Source of the DNA: Pseudomonadota bacterium
GTDB lineage: Bacteria > Desulfobacterota > Desulfobulbia > Desulfobulbales > Desulfocapsaceae
Direction: 5' to 3'
Assembly: GCA_023412495.1 (NCBI GenBank)
Contig: JAEYNP010000134.1
Location: forward strand, 1-62,266
Length of the DNA: 62,266 nucleotides
Below are positions 26,599-33,782 of the stretch, piece by piece (position 1 is the stretch's first letter; each line of letters starts with the position of its first letter). The notes under the pieces are model-generated. The model was not told the DNA's origin, made no database searches, and saw only the letters and a program-made list of their open reading frames with translations. A program made the translations under genes and the position numbers.

Positions 26599-26886
26599 CT
26601 ACCCGGCATTAACTCTTTCCCGCAGCTTTCCCGAAGGCTTGAAAGTCACAACTCTTCTGGCCTCCAGAGTCAGGTCTGCGCCTGTTTTGGGGTTTCTTCC
26701 CCGACGGGGATTCTTATTTCTGATATTGAACTTGCCGAAGCCGCTCAACATCAGATCGGATCCGCCGATCAGCGCTTCTTTCGACAGTCGAAGAATAGCC
26801 TCGACGGCCTCCGTAGCCTGGGCTTTTGTCAGGTTCTCATGAGTGGCATATACCTGCTCGACAATAGCTGCTTTGGTAAGAGTCAT
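26599..26886 (-). CDS. ihfA: Integration host factor alpha-like DNA-binding protein
   Basis: HU/IHF-family nucleoid protein of 95 aa that bends DNA as a dimer. It begins MTLTKAAIVEQVYA, has the LSGFGKFNIRNKNPRRGRNPKTG arm region with the Pro at the intercalating tip, and ends RRVVTFKPSGKLRERVN. The R-x-G-RNPKTG arm and the N-terminal TLTKAAI favour IHF alpha over HU, but family splitting by eye is not decisive. AGGAGG lies upstream of the ATG, and a good promoter is visible. IHF would be the natural DNA-bending partner of sigma-54 promoters. Confidence 0.9.
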   Translation of the reverse strand: MTLTKAAIVEQVYATHENLTKAQATEAVEAILRLSKEALIGGSDLMLSGFGKFNIRNKNPRRGRNPKTGADLTLEARRVVTFKPSGKLRERVNAG

Positions 26887-26932
26887 GCTTTCCTCCTGTA
26901 TTTTCTGGGAAATTTGCTATGCATCTTGAAAG

Positions 26933-26960
26933 ATCATATTCGGAAAAATTAAAATGTCAA
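26933..26960 (-). promoter_or_regulatory. Sigma-70 promoter of ihfA
   Basis: On the minus strand, a consensus TTGACA and a TATGAT with a 16-base AT-rich spacer, 46 bases before the ihfA ATG. Confidence 0.7.
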
Positions 26961-27458
26961 TACAGGTGCTTGTAAATATGAAATTTTTTTTCGAAAACGA
27001 GATGCATTTGACATGCTTTCCCAAAAACCGGCAAAAGAAAGCAGCGCAAATCTGTAGTAGTCAGAAGGAACTCCCCTCCTCGTTCGCTTTGCCACGGCTG
27101 ATGCTGTCAAGCAGGATATCTCGTCCAAAGCTCTGGTTCGTAGACCGGCGTGCAATACTCGTTACGATATAGTTCCACAAAGACAAATTGCATAACTTAG
27201 ATCATCCGGAAAAAGTTTCTCCATCGGCACGAAAATCTTCTCTCTACGAAAGCACTTTCCCGAAGGATTCAAAAGTCATTTTTGCAATCCTGGCAAAGAT
27301 GTGCATAAAGAAGTTCTCGTCGACCTTGAAATAGATTATGATAATGCAGTCAAAAATAACTTCATGATGAACTGAAGTCGGTCATGGACAGCTGCGATTG
27401 CAAAAACTGCTGATTTTTTGAAGTCTTAAAAAGAATAGCCGGGAAGAGGGCGGAAGTC
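26961..27458. other. Intergenic region without recognised features
   Basis: About 500 bases between ihfA and the HD-GYP gene, AT-richer than its surroundings. Short frames are present on both strands but none has a ribosome site together with plausible composition. I see no repeat or RNA. Confidence 0.45.
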
Positions 27459-28082
27459 ATGACTTTGAAGAGCGCAGACTCAGCACTTGCCACACTTTTC
27501 GAATATGACGACTTCGTCGTCGGCGAACATCTCGAACGAATGCGGAAATACGTAGAGATTCTGCTCGATCATTGTGATGAGGAATGGAATCTATCGGCGC
27601 TGGAGAAGGAAAGAATCGTTCTGGCGTCTGTCTTGCATGATGCCGGAAAGTCTGTTGTCCCCACCGAAATCCTGTCAAAACCTTCCGGGCTGACGGAAGA
27701 AGAATTCAATAAGGTAAAAATGCATACGATTGCCGCGGCGGATGTATTTGCCAGGGCAAGTGTCGTCTGTGAGGAAATCGGGGTTGAAAACAGTGACATG
27801 TTGCTCGCCGTAGAGGTTGCCCTGCATCATCATGAGAAATGGGACGGCACAGGCTATCCCTTGCGCCTCAAAGGAGAGGAAATTCCTTTTCCCGCTCGGG
27901 TTATCGCGATTGCGGATGTTTACGATGCCTTGACTTCCCGACGGCCGTATAAGCGACCCTGGACCCATGAAGAGGCATACAGAACCATCGTTGACGATTC
28001 AGGGCTTCATTTCGATCCGGTTCTCGTCGAGGTTTTCAAGAATTGTGCGGCCAAATTCAAGTCTGTGTCCGACGATGAATGA
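27459..28082 (+). CDS. HD-GYP domain protein (probable cyclic di-GMP phosphodiesterase)
   Basis: Short, stand-alone HD-GYP protein of 207 aa. It carries the full signature: H near residue 21 (VGEHLERMRKYVEIL), HD in SVLHDAGKSVVP, EILSKPSGLTEEEF, the later metal-binding HH in ALHHHEKWDGTGYP with the GYP motif, and ARVIAIADVYDALTSRRPYK. These residues fit metal-dependent hydrolysis of cyclic di-GMP to pGpG or GMP. No receiver or sensor domain is attached, so control must come from expression or partners. GAAGAGGGCGG precedes the ATG. Confidence 0.93.
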   Translation: MTLKSADSALATLFEYDDFVVGEHLERMRKYVEILLDHCDEEWNLSALEKERIVLASVLHDAGKSVVPTEILSKPSGLTEEEFNKVKMHTIAAADVFARASVVCEEIGVENSDMLLAVEVALHHHEKWDGTGYPLRLKGEEIPFPARVIAIADVYDALTSRRPYKRPWTHEEAYRTIVDDSGLHFDPVLVEVFKNCAAKFKSVSDDE

Positions 28083-28122
28083 TCTCTGCCGGGCTCGACT
28101 TTCGAGGAGTCGGGAGACGATA

Positions 28123-28350
28123 ATGGGATCTTTCCACGGTGCCAGGGGAGAAGAGGACATGAGCATCTCCCGGCAGTATTTCGTTTTCCTAACCAATGCT
28201 GGCAATGGCCATCTTGTGTGTGTCGAACGGGTGATCTTTACCACCGGTGATGACTCTCTAGAACTCGCAGGCCATCCGGAGAACGGAGGTAATTCTGACA
28301 GCCTGGTCCGTCCAGAGTTTGCAAAGATGAAGATTCCGCTCAAGATCTAG
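28123..28350 (+). CDS. Hypothetical small protein (75 aa)
   Basis: Frame of 75 aa starting at an ATG with GGGAGA six bases upstream, 40 bases after the HD-GYP gene. I recognise no domain. A strand-rich middle (QYFVFLTNAGNGHLVCVERVIF) is followed by a charged tail ending KMKIPLKI. It could be cotranscribed with the HD-GYP gene. Moderate doubt that it is real. Confidence 0.4.
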   Translation: MGSFHGARGEEDMSISRQYFVFLTNAGNGHLVCVERVIFTTGDDSLELAGHPENGGNSDSLVRPEFAKMKIPLKI

Positions 28351-28509
28351 ACATGCTAATGATCCTACCCAAATATTGGGAAAATATCCTTTTGCGAGAG
28401 GCTCGTCAGGCTCGGATTCGCTTGTAACCCCGGGAGCTAATGTTTACTATCTACCATGCTTATCCATAGTCGAACTTAAAAATCAAGAAGCTTATAGCGA
28501 GGACGAAAA

Positions 28510-29217
28510 ATGTACGAAAATGTAGGACCGGCAACAATCGCGCAGGCCAGGCAGGAGGCTTCCACGCTGTTTCTGGCAAAAGTATTCAATTTAATGACCT
28601 TGGGCCTGGGGATCACCGGAGTGGTCGCCTACCTAATAGCAAATACCGGTCTTGCGGCGGCAATTATCGGTTCCCCACTGTTTATAATGCTCATTCTTGC
28701 CGAATTGGGGCTGGTCTTCTTTCTTTCGGCAAGGGTGGAAAAGATACAGGCGAACACTGCTTCGGGCCTGTTCATCGGTTACTCGGTGCTGAATGGGCTG
28801 ACTTTGTCTGTGATCTTCCTTGCTTATACCAGTACATCCATTGCCGGTACCTTTTTCATTGCTGCCGGCATGTTCGGTGCCATGGCCGTTTACGGACTGG
28901 TCACCAGACGTGACCTGTCGGGACTGGGGTCATTCCTGTTCATGGGCCTGGTCGGCATCATCATCGCCTCCATCGTCAACATCTTTCTCAACAGCTCCAG
29001 TGTCCACTGGATGATTTCGGTTCTCGGCGTATTGATCTTCACCGGCCTCACCGCCTATGATGTGCAGAAGATCAAGAGGATAGGAGAAGAGGGAATTCTT
29101 GCCCGCGGCGATGAGGTGGTGCGCAAGGGAGCGGTCATGGGGGCCTTGACGCTCTACCTCGACTTCATCAACCTCTTTCTCATGTTGCTGCGTTTCTTCG
29201 GCGGCAGCAGGGATTAG
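28510..29217 (+). CDS. Bax inhibitor-1/YccA family membrane protein
   Basis: Seven-helix inner-membrane protein of 235 aa in the TMBIM/BI-1 family (YccA/YbhL-like), proposed pH-sensitive Ca2+ leak channels or FtsH modulators. Signature segments: FLAKVFNLMTLGLGITGVVAY, the ARVEKIQANTASG loop, ASIVNIFLNSSSVHWMISVLGVLIFTGLTAYDVQKIK with the family aspartate, and GALTLYLDFINLFLMLLRFFG with the second. Its TAG stop merges with the beginning of a split repeat (copy E). Monocistronic by appearance. Confidence 0.94.
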   Translation: MYENVGPATIAQARQEASTLFLAKVFNLMTLGLGITGVVAYLIANTGLAAAIIGSPLFIMLILAELGLVFFLSARVEKIQANTASGLFIGYSVLNGLTLSVIFLAYTSTSIAGTFFIAAGMFGAMAVYGLVTRRDLSGLGSFLFMGLVGIIIASIVNIFLNSSSVHWMISVLGVLIFTGLTAYDVQKIKRIGEEGILARGDEVVRKGAVMGALTLYLDFINLFLMLLRFFGGSRD

Positions 29218-29256
29218 TCCCTTAGAATTTCATTTCTTGTTTTTTGAAATGACAAC
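29215..29256. repeat. Intergenic palindromic repeat, copy E, first half
   Basis: TAGTCCCTTAGAATTTCATT followed by CTTGTTTTTTGAAATGAC matches the first stem of copies C and F. It begins at the BI-1 stop codon. The rest of the element resumes only at about 29379, so this copy is interrupted by about 120 bases. Confidence 0.75.
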
Positions 29257-29304
29257 ATTTTAGTTCCAAATTAATCCTTCTGATCCGAAACACGTCTCGC
29301 CTTT

Positions 29305-29337
29305 AAAAGCATGCTCAGCTCCTGAGCATGCTTTTTT
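29305..29337. terminator. Bidirectional intrinsic terminator
   Basis: AAAAGCATGCTCAG pairs with CTGAGCATGCTTTTTT around a three-base loop: a 10-bp perfect GC-containing stem with A and T tails. It sits within the interrupted copy E and probably terminates the BI-1 transcript. Confidence 0.85.
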
Positions 29338-29378
29338 CGTCTTTACTGTCGAAATAGGAGGAAGTCCTACAATTAACC

Positions 29379-29460
29379 GCTATTTCCGTGAAGGTACTTA
29401 TCCCCTCTGCAGCGCGAGGGGATAACAACCCTTTGGTTGTGGGACGTCAGCCTGCATTAG
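29379..29460. repeat. Intergenic palindromic repeat, copy E, second half
   Basis: Continues the element: CGTGAAGGTACTTATCCCCT, then stem CCCCTCtgcagcgcGAGGGG, GATAACAACCC, and the GACGTCAGCCTGCATTAG tail, as in copies D and F. Confidence 0.8.
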
Positions 29461-29557
29461 GAAAAAACTTGTGTTTGCTGAGTGAAGGGGATAGGCTCTT
29501 AGCCAGATGGTCTTTTCCTGTGATTGATACAACGAACCTGAACAATGAGGGTGAGTT

Positions 29558-30688
29558 ATGTCAGAAAACAAGAGAGACAACCACGAGCAGCGGCTCGTAT
29601 CAAAGCTGTTGAGTCTGGCCGGGATAACTGTCAATGGGCCCAACCCATGGGACATAAAGGTTCACGACAGTCGGGTATATCAGGCACTCCTGCATGGAGG
29701 ATCGCTGGGACTGGGTGAGTCGTATATGGCGGGATGGTGGGACTGCGAGCAGTTGGATCAGCTGATCGCCCGGCTGATCAAGGCGGATTTGGAAAAACGC
29801 GTAAAGCAGAGCCTGAAATTTCAGATCCGGATGATGCTCAACAAGTTCATCAACTTTCAGAGCCGTCGGCGTGCCCTGGAGGTCGGCAGAGTGCACTACG
29901 ATATAGATTCGACACTCTACCGGTGCATGCTGGATTCGGAAATGAATTATTCCTGCGGCTACTGGAAGAATGCCTCGACGCTAGACGAGGCGCAGCGGGC
30001 AAAACTCGAACTTTCCTGCCGGAAACTGAAGCTCGAACCCGGAATGAAGGTCCTGGACATCGGCTGCGGCTTCGGTGCCTTTGCCAAGTATGCGGCAAAA
30101 TACCACAAAGTGAGGGTCGTCGGTATCACCATTTCCGAACAGCAGGCGAATTGGGCAAGAAAGAACTGCGAGGGCATACCGGTGGAGATCCGCTACCAGG
30201 ATTATCGAGATGTCTCCGAAATGTTCGACCGAATCATCTCCATCGGCATGTTCGAGCATGTCGGCAAGAAGAACTACCAGGAGTACATGGCGACGGCGTT
30301 CCGCAACCTTGCCGACGACGGGCTCTTTCTGCTCCACACGATCGGTACCACGGCCAAAGGTGGGATCGATCCCTGGGTGACCAAATATATCTTCCCCAAT
30401 TCGGCCCTGCCTATGGCCCGGGAAATTCCCAGCGCCTGCGCCGGACATTTCGTCATTGAGGACTGGCATAACCTCGGAGGCGACTATGTCAAAACCCTCA
30501 AGGCCTGGTATAAAAATTTCCACAAAAATTGGAACTTATTGAGAAGAGACCATGACGAGCGTTTTTTTCGGATGTGGATCTACTACCTCTCCGCCTTTAT
30601 GGGCGCTTTCCATGCAAAGCGGCTCGAGGTCTGGCAGGTGGTCCTATCAAAAAACTACCTGAATAAAGACTATATTCCTGTCAGGTAG
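29558..30688 (+). CDS. cfa: Cyclopropane-fatty-acyl-phospholipid synthase
   Basis: Transfers a methylene from SAM across a cis double bond of membrane phospholipid acyl chains, a membrane-adaptation reaction. The 376-residue protein has the N-terminal Cfa region (GLGESYMAGWWDCEQLD), HYDIDSTLYRCML, MNYSCGYW, the SAM motif VLDIGCGFGAFAKYAA, GITISEQQ, and the bicarbonate/active-site region ISIGMFEHVGKKNY and HTIGT. It lacks a signal and acts peripherally at the inner membrane. Length and motifs are typical. Confidence 0.95.
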   Translation: MSENKRDNHEQRLVSKLLSLAGITVNGPNPWDIKVHDSRVYQALLHGGSLGLGESYMAGWWDCEQLDQLIARLIKADLEKRVKQSLKFQIRMMLNKFINFQSRRRALEVGRVHYDIDSTLYRCMLDSEMNYSCGYWKNASTLDEAQRAKLELSCRKLKLEPGMKVLDIGCGFGAFAKYAAKYHKVRVVGITISEQQANWARKNCEGIPVEIRYQDYRDVSEMFDRIISIGMFEHVGKKNYQEYMATAFRNLADDGLFLLHTIGTTAKGGIDPWVTKYIFPNSALPMAREIPSACAGHFVIEDWHNLGGDYVKTLKAWYKNFHKNWNLLRRDHDERFFRMWIYYLSAFMGAFHAKRLEVWQVVLSKNYLNKDYIPVR

Positions 30689-30691
30689 TGT

Positions 30692-30775
30692 TGACCTCCC
30701 CAGAGATTCGAACCGGCAACTGCAGTATTTTCGCTGCAACGCCTTCTCCACCTCGGCAATTACGCAGAGCTTTTA
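30692..30775 (-). pseudogene. Decayed tRNA-Ser-like relic
   Basis: On the minus strand the sequence resembles a class II serine tRNA: a D-arm-like GCCGAGGTGGAGAAGGCG, an anticodon-arm-like TGCAG-CGAAAATA-CTGCA (8-base loop instead of 7), and a T-loop-like GGTTCGAATC. The acceptor ends do not pair, the T stem is broken and the variable arm is missing, so it cannot be functional as it stands. Confidence 0.35.
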
Positions 30776-30889
30776 TATGCCTTTTTCCTGGCCATTGACT
30801 GAGAGTCCTGCGAGACAGCCGAAGACCAGTGGTGTTGAGGCAAATCTGCTCCCGGCCATAGTTGTTCAGGAGCCTTCTCGGAGACATTC

Positions 30890-31002
30890 GCCTTAGAAAT
30901 TCCTTTCTTGTTTTTTAGAAATGATTTTGGTGAAGGTACTCATCCCCTCTGCTGTGGGAGGAGATAACATCCCTTGGGTTGCGGGCGTCAGCCCGCATTA
31001 GA
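30890..31002. repeat. Intergenic palindromic repeat, copy F
   Basis: CCTTAGAAATTCCTTTCTTG, a T-rich loop, AGAAATGATTTTGGTGAAGG, then the stem CCCCTCtgctgtgGGAGGAG, GATAACATCCCTTGGGTTGC and GGGCGTCAGCCCGCATTAG. Same orientation as copies C and E. Confidence 0.8.
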
Positions 31003-31090
31003 AGGGGGAAAAGTGAAGAGTTCCTTGAATCAATGCTGGTTTGGCGTTATGTTTAGCACATGAGTTTTCAAACCTTGCAGAGGTGCACCT

Positions 31091-31327
31091 ATGGCCAGGT
31101 CCAAATGCCCATCATGTGAATACCATGAATTCGAGGCTGTTCCTATCACGACCAAAACCGGGCAGAAATTTTGCCTTATCCAGTGCGTCGCCTGTGGCAC
31201 GGTCGTTGGTGCTTTGGATGATGTGAAGATCACCAGTGTGATAAAGAGCGCTGAAAAAAAATTGAGCAAATTTCTTGAGAATCTCAACCGAAAGGTTGTT
31301 ACCGTCTGCAACCGCAAGAATTCCTGA
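31091..31327 (+). CDS. Small zinc-ribbon protein
   Basis: A 78-residue basic protein with two CxxC-type knuckles (KCPSCEYHEF and IQCVACGTVVG) about 24 residues apart, a typical rubredoxin-like zinc ribbon, followed by a helical Lys-rich tail (KSAEKKLSKFLENLNRKV). No recognised family. Role unknown; zinc-ribbon-plus-helix proteins often bind RNA or protein. It stands alone after repeat copy F. Confidence 0.7.
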   Translation: MARSKCPSCEYHEFEAVPITTKTGQKFCLIQCVACGTVVGALDDVKITSVIKSAEKKLSKFLENLNRKVVTVCNRKNS

Positions 31328-31441
31328 TGTTTCAGTTTCTAAATTAACGCTGTAACCAGTCACCGTTACTGCCTGCTCTTAAAATATGGCGGGCCGCAGT
31401 TGGAAAAACGGTTTACTATAATGCGGGGTGAGAAGGAGCAA

Positions 31442-31645
31442 ATGGAAGAAGATATCGGCCAAAGGCTTGTCCGGGCACTGAAAGACCCCAATTATCTTGA
31501 AGGACAGGAGAGCATTGCCAAGGCCATGGAACTGACCAAGGCTTATGCAAGTTCGGGTTCGGCCACTCATTTCAGTACCGTGACCAAGCTCTTCTTCGAT
31601 CTCTTCGAAATGTTTGAAACAGGAAAGGACCCGCGGACTAAATAG
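31442..31645 (+). CDS. Hypothetical small helical protein
   Basis: About 67 aa from the ATG at 31442, which has AAGGAG three bases upstream (short spacing); earlier in-frame starts at 31421 and 31400 are possible. The product is charged and helical (DIGQRLVRALKDPNYLEGQESIAKAMELT), with no recognised domain. The gene's 3' end overlaps the end of the convergent PDE-like HD gene by about 8 bases. Confidence 0.5.
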   Translation: MEEDIGQRLVRALKDPNYLEGQESIAKAMELTKAYASSGSATHFSTVTKLFFDLFEMFETGKDPRTK

Positions 31646-32534
31646 TCGGCCGATGCCGCTTGAGGTATTTTTCAAAGCATTCGATGTCTTCGCATTTTGC
31701 GGTGATCCTACGCAGGTAGCCGATATTCTTGTCAATGCGCTCGATGTAGAGGTTGCGATCGATGTTGTGTCTTTCCCGAAAGTGCGTTCGCAGGGCGGTA
31801 TAGGTGTTCGAAAAAGTTGAAGCCAACCGATTAAGCACTACATTCTGATAAAAATTGGCCGTATGCTCTATGAGCTCCAGCGCGGAACGGTGGCAGTTTA
31901 TCCCCCCTGCCTCCTGTTCGTTGTAGAGCAAGGGGAGGCATTCCAAGTAATATCGGTCGGCCATCTGTGCGAGGATGTCGGCGGAGCCCACAGCCTGACC
32001 GACAATCTGTACTTCATGACTGTGGTAGTCGAAGGTAGCCGGGTCGCTGTAGAGCTTGGTGTAGTTTATGATGATCGAGCATTCCCTGGCGATGCTGTCA
32101 CCCATACCTTTCCCGATGACGTAATTCTGCAGAAAGAGTATTGACCGGTTCTCGTGGCCGTCAAGGTATTGGGTGCCGGAAGCGGCGGGATCGTCTTTCT
32201 TGAGCAGCATTCCGGTGTCGTGGAAATAAGCGGCGAGAAGACCCTTCTGAAGCATATCTCCGGAGATGGGTATTCCATTGCAGTGGAGACCGTGAAAGAG
32301 GCGGATGGTCGCCAACACAACCATCTGCGTGTGCCGTAAGTTGTGGTATGGCAGGCGGTTCTTTTGAAAACCTGGATGCGAACCGGAAAAGAAGGCGGTG
32401 AGGTCGTTGTGCACTTCCCTGATCAGGGCAAGGTTGATCGACGGACTAATGCTTCGGGCAAGAAAAAGAATCTCATCGAGTGGAGTGCCGTTATGCGTAC
32501 CCTCGAAGATATGGGAGAGTTTCTTATTATCCAT
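31638..32534 (-). CDS. HD-superfamily protein with eukaryotic PDE-like signature
   Basis: A 298-residue protein whose core has PYHNLRHTQMVVLATIRL followed by LLAAYFHDTGM. The YHNxxH pattern and the HD about 40 residues later match the metal-binding layout of class I cyclic-nucleotide phosphodiesterases rather than HD-GYP proteins. A later conserved-looking SADILAQMADRYYLECLPLL holds an Asp in the position expected for the fourth metal ligand. The C-terminus is helical and basic. cAMP/cGMP hydrolysis is a reasonable inference, especially given a cNMP-binding protein 7 kb away, but other nucleotides are possible. Confidence 0.75.
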   Translation of the reverse strand: MDNKKLSHIFEGTHNGTPLDEILFLARSISPSINLALIREVHNDLTAFFSGSHPGFQKNRLPYHNLRHTQMVVLATIRLFHGLHCNGIPISGDMLQKGLLAAYFHDTGMLLKKDDPAASGTQYLDGHENRSILFLQNYVIGKGMGDSIARECSIIINYTKLYSDPATFDYHSHEVQIVGQAVGSADILAQMADRYYLECLPLLYNEQEAGGINCHRSALELIEHTANFYQNVVLNRLASTFSNTYTALRTHFRERHNIDRNLYIERIDKNIGYLRRITAKCEDIECFEKYLKRHRPTI

Positions 32535-32814
32535 GCCGCTCCGGTTTGATTATCTGTTTTTACGTTCGGACATTCTATCACTTACTTCCACTGTGGCAAA
32601 TTGCAAAATCCTTATGCAGAAGAATGGCACCGGCGGTGCAGCCGGCAGTGGTCGATGTGTCACTTAGTGGCATTTTTCTTCTATGAATGTCAAGAAAAAC
32701 AATGAGTCCCTGGACTTTGTGTTTTTTAACAGGTACCCTTCTACGAGGGTTGGTTGGAAATCGGTTGTAGTGTGCTGAAAGGATAATTTCCATTTATAAT
32801 TGTCGCCGGACGAA

Positions 32815-33711
32815 ATGAAAGCACAGAAAGACTCCGTGGTAGTATTGATCGTTGATGACGATGAGCTGGTACGAATGACCCTCAGCGTGCTGGTCGGCTC
32901 TCTCGGCTATCACTGTCTCATTGCAGGAGACGGTGTCGAGGCTCTCGCCGTTTTGCGATCGACTTCGGTGGACCTGGTCCTGACCGATGTAGTCATGCCG
33001 GGCATGGGAGGCCTGGAACTTTTAGAAAACATTCGCTTGCACCATATGGATACTGATGTGATCGTCTCCACCGGTTATCATGAGAAGGCGAGCTATGCAG
33101 CGGTGATTAAAGCCGGAGCCATTGATTTCATCAAAAAGCCCATTGATCAGGCCGAGCTTGAGGCAAAGCTGGCCCGTGCTGTCCGTGAGCGGCGGATGAT
33201 GCGTGAGTTAGAACGGTTGTCGAAGCAGGACAGTGTAACCGGGATTCTCAACAGGAGAGCCTTTGATGAACTCTTCTCCAGTGAAGTGGAAAGGGCCTAT
33301 CGCCAGAACTACCCGCTGATGCTGGCAGTCATCGATATCGATAATTTCAAGGAATACAACGATGAGTTCGGCCACCAGGAGGGAGACAACGTCCTGAAGA
33401 GCCTGGCAGAAATCATGAAGGAGTGCACCAGAGAGAGTGTCGACATGTGCTTTCGCCTGGGGGGCGACGAGTTCGCCGTACTCCTGCCCCAGGCCACCAT
33501 CAATCAGGGTACGGAGATCGTCCAGCGCATCCTGCTCAGCTTCATCGAAAGGAATTTCGGCAGGACCAGCCTGTCGATCGGTTTGATTTCCTGCAAGCGC
33601 AACAAAAAGGTCGCCAAGGAAATCGATGAAAAGACCATGTTGGAACGAGCCGACCAGGCCATGTACGACGCCAAGAAGGGCGGCAAAAACTGCGTCATTA
33701 CCAGAACCTGA
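32815..33711 (+). CDS. Response regulator with GGDEF domain (diguanylate cyclase)
   Basis: A 298-residue WspR/PleD-like output protein. The receiver spans about residues 8-125 (LIVDDDELVRMTL; phospho-Asp in DLVLTDVVMPGMGG; Lys in FIKKPI). A short coiled linker leads to a GGDEF domain (about 135-295; DSVTGILNRRAF, the intact GGDEF active site in RLGGDEFAVLL, and ADQAMYDAKKGGKN). Phosphorylation would stimulate synthesis of cyclic di-GMP. The RxxD inhibitory site expected five residues before GGDEF is absent (ESVD there), so product inhibition is probably weak. ATG at 32815 or TTG at 32800; neither has a good ribosome site. Confidence 0.93.
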   Translation: MKAQKDSVVVLIVDDDELVRMTLSVLVGSLGYHCLIAGDGVEALAVLRSTSVDLVLTDVVMPGMGGLELLENIRLHHMDTDVIVSTGYHEKASYAAVIKAGAIDFIKKPIDQAELEAKLARAVRERRMMRELERLSKQDSVTGILNRRAFDELFSSEVERAYRQNYPLMLAVIDIDNFKEYNDEFGHQEGDNVLKSLAEIMKECTRESVDMCFRLGGDEFAVLLPQATINQGTEIVQRILLSFIERNFGRTSLSIGLISCKRNKKVAKEIDEKTMLERADQAMYDAKKGGKNCVITRT

Positions 33712-33782
33712 TTGATAACCCCGACGGTCGGCCACCAGGGGACTCAGAGCCAGCGGCTAGGAGCCTGCCATAATCCAGGCTC

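Noticed and set aside
32590..32605. TGGCAAATTGCA as a sigma-54 promoter before the REC-GGDEF gene
   Set aside because: The GG-to-GC spacing is six bases instead of ten.
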